Notes under the pieces: model-generated
Seen by the model: only the letters and a program-made list of their open reading frames with translations
Told to the model about the DNA's origin: nothing
Databases searched by the model: none
Assembly (NCBI GenBank): GCA_963741385.1
Contig: CAVUHO010000010.1
Span: forward strand, 372,001-436,000
Source: Sulfomarinibacter sp963741385
GTDB lineage: Bacteria; Acidobacteriota; Thermoanaerobaculia; Thermoanaerobaculales; Sulfomarinibacteraceae
DNA length: 64,000 nucleotides
Direction: 5' to 3'
Program-made: the position numbers and the translations under genes
Shown: positions 59,475 through 64,000 of the stretch, piece after piece
Layout: each line of letters begins with the position of its first letter
Numbering within the stretch: position 1 is the first letter of the stretch

Positions 59475-61337
59475 ATGCTCAACGCAGTGGGCACGAAGGA
59501 CGCTGGAACTGCCGTACGAGAGCGGGATCGGGTACGCGCCGAACGATCCGGCATGCATGTGGAGGCGGGAAATCGTCGCCCCTCACTGGTCGCGGTTCTC
59601 GCCGTGGCGCTGTTGCTGGTGACGCTCGTGCCCTTCCTCCTTCTGTCAGGGCTGGCCTGGTGGGGCTACCGCGACGAGGTGGTGCGGATCGAGCAGGGGA
59701 TCCGCGCCTCCAACCGGCACATCGCGCTGCTCGCCGGGCGGTACCTGGAGACGATGCTGCGCCAGGTGCGGGAGGAGATTGCGGTCTACGAGACCTCTTC
59801 AGTGCCGGGCCTGCCGCCGCCGATTTCAGGCGTTGCTTGGGAGCGTGTCGGGGTCGGCGGCGTCGTTGCACAGACCCAGCTCGCACCCGAGCGAATCGGC
59901 CGCGCCTGCGGTTACGACACTCTCTTCGATGCGGCTGGTCCGGCGCCGGAGTTGAGCGCGATCGGCTCGTGGATCGAGGGCGCAGCGCCGACCGTGTTGG
60001 TCCTGGGGGCGCCGACCCCAAACGGCCGCTTGGCCGCGGTTCTCGACCCTGCCGCGCTCCATCGGGAGCTCCATGCGTCGACGCCTGAGGGCGGTGACCG
60101 CCACCTCTACGTGGTCGAGGGGAGTGGTCGGCTGCTGTTCTATTCCGATCTCGGGTTGTCGCAGCGGGGCGCCGATCTGAGCACGAACCCGCCGATCCGG
60201 CTCTTCGTCGACGGCGGTGAAGGCGACCTCCGATACACCAGCTCGATCTCCGGCAAGCAGCGCCTCGGCACCGTTCACCGCCTTGCCGGGGTCGACTGGG
60301 GGGTTATCGTCAGCGCCGATGTCGGCTCGGGCCTGATCGGGCTCCGCAGCCTCTACGGGTGGCTCGGCTGGTCAATCGTGTTCGCCTTCGGCGCCGCGAT
60401 GGCGATCCTCGCCGTTACGACCCGCCGAATGGTGCGGCCGCTGCTCGACATTGCACGCGTGCTGCGCGACCCCGCTCGTGACCCGAAGTCACCGCTCGAC
60501 GTCTCGCCTTCGGCCAGGCGGTTGCGCGAGTACGACGAGCTCGTGAAAGCCTTCGACGAACTCGGTGCCGAGTACGCCGCGGTCGAGCGAGAGCTGGTGC
60601 AGGCTGAGAAGGCTTCCCTGCTCGGCCAGCTCGCGTCGGGTCTCGCCCACGAGATCGGAACGCCGCTGAACGTCATCACCGGCAACGCGGAGTACCTCCT
60701 GCGCAAGGTGGTCGAGGACGACCCCTCGCGGCCGACGCTCGAACTCATCGTCCGCCAGGGCCAGCGGATCGCGGCCATGATCCGCCGGCTGCTCGACGTG
60801 TCGCGGCCGGCGGAGGCGCGATTGGTGCCGGTGGAGATGGCGCCTCTCGTCCGCCAGAGCCTGGAGATCGTGCCCGGTCTGAACCGGCGGGTCGATGTGC
60901 GGACTGACCTCGAGGAGGACGCGTGCCGCGTGCTGGCCGACCCGAAGCTGATCGAGCACGCGCTGATGAATCTGATCCTCAACGCCTGTCAGGCGATGCC
61001 CGACGGCGGCCGGCTGTCTCTGGTCACCGGCCTCGAAGCGGCTACCGGCGCCGGGGCGTCGGTGGCGTTGTTGGTCGCCGACACCGGTTGTGGCATTACC
61101 GCCGCCAACCTTCCCCACGTCTTCGAGCCGTTCTTCACCACCAAAGCCCAGGGCGTGGGTACAGGGCTCGGTCTGCCCATCGTCGATCGCATCGTGCGCC
61201 AGCACGGCGGCAGCATCGAGGTGACCAGCGCCCCAGGGCGAGGTACCGTGGTGACCGTGCGGCTGCGGGCAATCGTGGATGACGTTTCCGGTGATGGCCG
61301 GGTTCAGGAGATTGGTGATGAGGAAACCGGAGTCTGA
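59475..61337 (+). CDS. Membrane sensor histidine kinase
   Basis: A kinase of up to 620 residues, divergent from the degenerate NtrC gene. The first span is at about 38-60 (LVAVLAVALLLVTLVPFLLLSGLAWW), with a periplasmic domain of about 240 residues, a second span near 295-318 and a HAMP-like linker (TTRRMVRPLLDIARVLRD). HisKA (GQLASGLAHEIGTPLNVITG) has Gly-Thr in place of the Asn-Asn of the other kinases here. HATPase_c shows NLILNACQAM, DTGCGI and GTGLGLPIV. Start choice is uncertain (59475 or 59553). It overlaps the NtrC gene by 20 bp, and they form a likely pair. Confidence 0.88.
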   Translation: MLNAVGTKDAGTAVRERDRVRAERSGMHVEAGNRRPSLVAVLAVALLLVTLVPFLLLSGLAWWGYRDEVVRIEQGIRASNRHIALLAGRYLETMLRQVREEIAVYETSSVPGLPPPISGVAWERVGVGGVVAQTQLAPERIGRACGYDTLFDAAGPAPELSAIGSWIEGAAPTVLVLGAPTPNGRLAAVLDPAALHRELHASTPEGGDRHLYVVEGSGRLLFYSDLGLSQRGADLSTNPPIRLFVDGGEGDLRYTSSISGKQRLGTVHRLAGVDWGVIVSADVGSGLIGLRSLYGWLGWSIVFAFGAAMAILAVTTRRMVRPLLDIARVLRDPARDPKSPLDVSPSARRLREYDELVKAFDELGAEYAAVERELVQAEKASLLGQLASGLAHEIGTPLNVITGNAEYLLRKVVEDDPSRPTLELIVRQGQRIAAMIRRLLDVSRPAEARLVPVEMAPLVRQSLEIVPGLNRRVDVRTDLEEDACRVLADPKLIEHALMNLILNACQAMPDGGRLSLVTGLEAATGAGASVALLVADTGCGITAANLPHVFEPFFTTKAQGVGTGLGLPIVDRIVRQHGGSIEVTSAPGRGTVVTVRLRAIVDDVSGDGRVQEIGDEETGV

Positions 61338-62670
61338 GTTGACGGCGCCCGTCCGGGTGCTCGTAGCGGAGGACGACGGCGAAATGCGAGAACTCCTTGG
61401 CCGGGTGCTCGGCGACGAGGGGTATGACGTCATTGCCGTCGGCGACGGCCACCAGGCGCTGGTGCGATTCGAGGAAGGTCAGTTCGATCTCGTTCTCTCG
61501 GACGTGCGAATGCCGGGTCCGGACGGCATGGAGCTTCTGGGCCGGTCGATGGCTCGGAGGCTGCACCAGCCGGTGATTCTCATGACAGGATTCGGCAACA
61601 TCAGCTCCGCGGTCGAGGCCATGCGAGCCGGGGCTTACCACTATCTCGCCAAGCCCTTCAACCTGGACGAGCTGCTCGAGATCGTGCGCGGCGCCGCGGA
61701 TCAGATCCGCCAGCGGCGATCTCTGCAAGGTGACGTGGGCGACACAGCGTTCCCGGTTGTGTTTCGTTCCGCGGCGATGGCGCGCGTTCTGGCCATGGTC
61801 CACGAGGTCGCAGCGAGTTCAGCGACAGTGCAGGTGACAGGGGCCTCGGGGACCGGCAAGGAACTTGTGGCCCGGGCGATTCACGCCGCGAGCGAGCGCC
61901 GGCTCGGTCCCTTCGCGCCGGTTGATTGCGGGGCGATTCCAGAGGGCCTCATGGAGAGCGAGTTCTTCGGGCACAGCCGGGGGGCCTATACCGGCGCCGT
62001 TGCGGACAGGCCGGGAATTGTCGAGTCTGCCGACGGCGGCACTTTGTTTCTCGACGAGGTTGGAAATCTGCCGCTGGCGATGCAGGCCAAGCTCCTTCGA
62101 TTCCTCAACGACCGCCGGTTTCGGCGAGTCGGTGAGACCCGCGAACGGTCGGTGGATCTGCGGCTGGTGTCGGCCAGCAATCGCGATCTCGCCGAGTTGG
62201 TGGCCGAGGGCGCCTTCCGCGATGATCTCTACTACCGCCTGGCGGTTTTCTCGCTCCACATTCCGAGCCTCGCGGACCGGCGCGAAGACATCCCGCCGCT
62301 GATCTACCATTTCATCCGGCGATTCAACGCAGACTGCGGCTACACGGTCGAAGGTATTCGCCAGGACGCGCTCGACCTATTGGTAGACGCTCCATGGCCG
62401 GGAAACGTGCGCCAGCTCGAGAACGTGACCGAGCGGGCTGTCATCCTGCGCAAGGCGGGCCTGGTACAGCCGGTCGATCTGCCGCCGGAACTGCGGGCGC
62501 CAGGGTCCGCCGATCCCGGCAGGACGCTTGACGACCTCGAGCGTCAGCACATCGTGCAGCTCCTCGATGAGTGCGGCGGCAACCAGTCGCGGGTGGCGCG
62601 GATTCTCGGCATCAGCCGGCGCACCGTCTATCGCAAGCTCCGGCTGTACGGGATCGACGGCGGCGACTGA
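61318..62670 (+). CDS. NtrC-family sigma-54 response regulator
   Basis: A 450-residue activator with a canonical receiver (VLVAEDDGEM, LVLSDVRMPGPDG, YLAKPFNLDE), an AAA+ domain (GASGTGKELVARA, sigma-54 loop SRGAYTGAV, GGTLFLDEVGNLP) and a Fis-type helix-turn-helix (GGNQSRVARILGISRRTVYRKL). The ATG at 61318 has AGGAG upstream and lies inside the kinase end. Its likely target is the sigma-54 promoter at 62899-62913, 230 bp downstream of its stop. Confidence 0.92.
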   Translation: MRKPESELTAPVRVLVAEDDGEMRELLGRVLGDEGYDVIAVGDGHQALVRFEEGQFDLVLSDVRMPGPDGMELLGRSMARRLHQPVILMTGFGNISSAVEAMRAGAYHYLAKPFNLDELLEIVRGAADQIRQRRSLQGDVGDTAFPVVFRSAAMARVLAMVHEVAASSATVQVTGASGTGKELVARAIHAASERRLGPFAPVDCGAIPEGLMESEFFGHSRGAYTGAVADRPGIVESADGGTLFLDEVGNLPLAMQAKLLRFLNDRRFRRVGETRERSVDLRLVSASNRDLAELVAEGAFRDDLYYRLAVFSLHIPSLADRREDIPPLIYHFIRRFNADCGYTVEGIRQDALDLLVDAPWPGNVRQLENVTERAVILRKAGLVQPVDLPPELRAPGSADPGRTLDDLERQHIVQLLDECGGNQSRVARILGISRRTVYRKLRLYGIDGGD

Positions 62671-62793
62671 CCGACGATCTCCCCGGGCATGCCCCGGCGG
62701 GCCTGGTCCCTTGTGTCCCACCCTGGTTGGGGGTGTATCTCCTTGGAACGAGAGTGATTACGGCCTCAGCGTCGGAATGATGCCGGCGCCTGG

Positions 62794-62814
62794 GACAGAT
62801 TGTCTCATCGGACA
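62794..62814 (+). promoter_or_regulatory. Candidate activator site (overlapping palindromes)
   Basis: GACAGATTGTC (GACA-N3-TGTC) overlaps TGTCTCATCGGACA (TGTC-N6-GACA). The pair lies about 85-105 bp upstream of the -24 element at 62899, a standard position for an NtrC-type enhancer. Confidence 0.5.
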
Positions 62815-62898
62815 GCTGACCACGGCGGACCCGCGAGCCCGATCGTAAGCATCTCGAAACACTCGACATGACGGCGTCGCGTCGATGATTCGAAGAGC

Positions 62899-62913
62899 TG
62901 GCACGCGCCTTGC
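62899..62913 (+). promoter_or_regulatory. Sigma-54 promoter (-24/-12) for the receiver-porin operon
   Basis: TGGCACGCGCCTTGC matches TGGCAC-N5-TTGC exactly and lies 14 bp before the ATG at 62928. The very short leader means that translation may begin at the second ATG (62958). The 257-bp gap 62671-62927 holds this promoter and its upstream site. Confidence 0.8.
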
Positions 62914-62927
62914 GCCAGGTGCCCGCG

Positions 62928-63428
62928 ATGGGCACTGATGCTCCCTCACCGACTCCGATGCTGACAGTCGCTATCGCCTCCCGAGATCGCGTGTACCGGG
63001 ACAGCCTGTCGCTGCCGCTCCGGCGATCCGGGCTCCGGGTCTGTGACCTCGAGCTGACCTCGAGCGGCGGGCCTGCCGAGCTCGACGGCGTCGAGGTGCT
63101 GGTCATCGACAGCGACGCCTTGTCCCCCGCCGACCTCGAGCACATCAACCGCCTGCACGCACGGTGGCCGCTGGTGGAGGTGGTGGCGGTAACCGGGGGA
63201 CAGCCCGTGGAGGAGGCGGTGGAGGCGCTGCGCGCGGGCGTGTTCACAGTCCTCCAGCACCCGGTGGCTGACGAGCTGCTGGTGGCGACGATCATCCAGG
63301 CCGGCACCCGACATCACCGTGCCCGGACCCGGATCGAGGAACTCAACCGCGCCCGCTACAGCGGCGAGCACGGGGTGGGCCGCCATTCTGGGCCGGATGG
63401 CGACCCGTCTTCCGAGGAGGTTTCGTGA
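62928..63428 (+). CDS. Degenerate receiver-domain protein
   Basis: A protein of about 166 residues. The core MLTVAIASRDRVYRDSLSLPLRRSG...VEVLVIDSDAL...VVAVTGG...VLQHPVADELL follows the receiver fold. The Asp of strand 3 is kept (VIDSD), but the acidic pair is SRD and the conserved Lys is Gln (LQHP). The tail is a short charged helix (RARTRIEELNRARY). Starts at 62928 or 62958 are possible. Its stop overlaps the porin start (TGATG), so it is coupled to the porin. It may act as a modulator rather than a phosphorylated regulator. Confidence 0.7.
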   Translation: MGTDAPSPTPMLTVAIASRDRVYRDSLSLPLRRSGLRVCDLELTSSGGPAELDGVEVLVIDSDALSPADLEHINRLHARWPLVEVVAVTGGQPVEEAVEALRAGVFTVLQHPVADELLVATIIQAGTRHHRARTRIEELNRARYSGEHGVGRHSGPDGDPSSEEVS

Positions 63429-64000
63429 TGCGCTCTCAGCCTTTTGGACGGCCTCTCGTTGTCGTTGCTTTGCTGCTCATGGCCGCGGTCCCCTCGGTGG
63501 TCCGGGCGCAGGAAGCGGAGCCGCCAGCGCCGCCCCCCACCCCGACTCCGGCTCCGACCCCGGCGCCGGAGAAACTCGAGGTGGTCTACCGCGACGGGTT
63601 TGAGATCCGCTCCCCCAACGGAGCGAACCAGCTCCGTATCGGTGCCAGTCTTCAGCTTGACTGGCGGACGTTCCTGGATGACTCCGAAGCGCCGAACTCA
63701 TTCGACATCCGCCGTGCGCGAATCGATTTCCGTGGGCGGCTTCGCGAGTGGATCACGTACCGCATTCAGATCTCGCTCGAGAACGAGCCCTACGTCCGCA
63801 ACGCGTGGTTCGATCTCGGCTGGTCGGAGGCGTTCCACCTGCGCGCCGGCCAGATGAAGGTGCCGTTCTCGACTTCGTGGTTGACGTTCGACAACCAGGT
63901 CAACTTCGTCGAACGGGCGACTGCGGCTCCGGTGTACCCGTTTTTCGATCGCGGGCTGATGGCCTGGGGTCAGGTCTTCGACAACACGCTGACCTATCAA
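63428..64000 (+). CDS. Phosphate-selective porin O/P-like outer-membrane protein (partial)
   Basis: The first 191 codons of an outer-membrane porin, cut by the window edge. A signal peptide (VVVALLLMAAVPSVVRAQ) is followed by a Pro/Ala-rich stretch (about 30-50) and then barrel strands: NQLRIGASLQLDWRTFLDD, FDIRRARIDFRGRL, YRIQISLENEPYVRNAWFDLGW and FHLRAGQMKVPFS, the OprO/OprP family pattern. GGAGG lies before the ATG. It is transcribed from the sigma-54 promoter at 62899 together with the degenerate receiver, so anion uptake across the outer membrane is the likely role. Confidence 0.85.
   Translation, partial: MRSQPFGRPLVVVALLLMAAVPSVVRAQEAEPPAPPPTPTPAPTPAPEKLEVVYRDGFEIRSPNGANQLRIGASLQLDWRTFLDDSEAPNSFDIRRARIDFRGRLREWITYRIQISLENEPYVRNAWFDLGWSEAFHLRAGQMKVPFSTSWLTFDNQVNFVERATAAPVYPFFDRGLMAWGQVFDNTLTYQ

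Overview
The window is about 64 kb of gene-dense, high-GC chromosome from a Gram-negative bacterium. Evidence for an outer membrane is a phosphate-selective-type porin, a lipoprotein, a beta-barrel remnant and periplasmic sensor domains. Sigma-54 regulation, a separate CrtU and Rieske carotenoid pair, a CarH-type B12 photoreceptor and a fleet of receiver-only proteins would suit an Acidobacteriota-like or deltaproteobacterial-type environmental lineage, but there is no rRNA here and the assignment is a guess. No plasmid, phage or CRISPR features were seen.

Left part (1-24.5 kb): housekeeping and metabolic genes. These are nrdR, lon, a UDP-xylose synthase-type epimerase, pyrimidine phosphorylase, a TPR protein, an exported SurE, an SSS symporter with a 40-residue partner, an aminotransferase, a rhomboid protease, a nitrilase, a QueD/PTPS protein, an M29-like peptidase, a Gfo/Idh oxidoreductase, a non-pyrrolysine MttB homologue, a YgjP-like metallopeptidase, a potassium channel, a B12-binding radical SAM protein and a kinase/regulator pair. 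The intergenic spaces between 2.8 and 14.9 kb carry seven-base tandem repeats and two copies of a 102-bp palindromic element.

Middle (24.6-42.6 kb): a photoprotection island. An ABC-2 exporter and a DUF2141 lipoprotein run into crtU and a Rieske (DUF5914-like) gene. Then come crtE, a coupled crtY-crtI-crtB block, tspO, DUF2177, a CarH/LitR-type MerR-B12 regulator with a CbiX-like neighbour, a class II-type photolyase, an SDR-DUF2867 protein and an SRPBCC protein. The gene set fits B12-based light sensing that controls aromatic-carotenoid synthesis and DNA photorepair. A degraded outer-membrane protein gene and an IS3 transposase remnant lie inside it.

Right part (42.6-64 kb): a signalling and transport region. 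A near-perfect sigma-54 promoter at 57781-57795 faces a continuous run of 14 minus-strand genes (57748 down to 42649). They encode two sensor kinases, one receiver-kinase hybrid, six receiver-only regulators, a tandemly duplicated receiver plus DASS-transporter unit, a TauE/SafE exporter with a two-TM partner, and a PEP-synthase-like phosphotransferase with an unusual C-terminus. Directly upstream is an NtrC-type activator whose receiver has lost the phospho-aspartate. A divergent kinase and canonical NtrC activator are followed by a second sigma-54 promoter, a degenerate receiver and a porin cut by the window edge. This system is the best candidate for undescribed biology.

Several genes (symporter, an exported hypothetical, crtB, perhaps the radical SAM protein) are each broken by what looks like a single-base indel. 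This suggests sequencing error or recent mutation, so the ends of those genes should be read with care.
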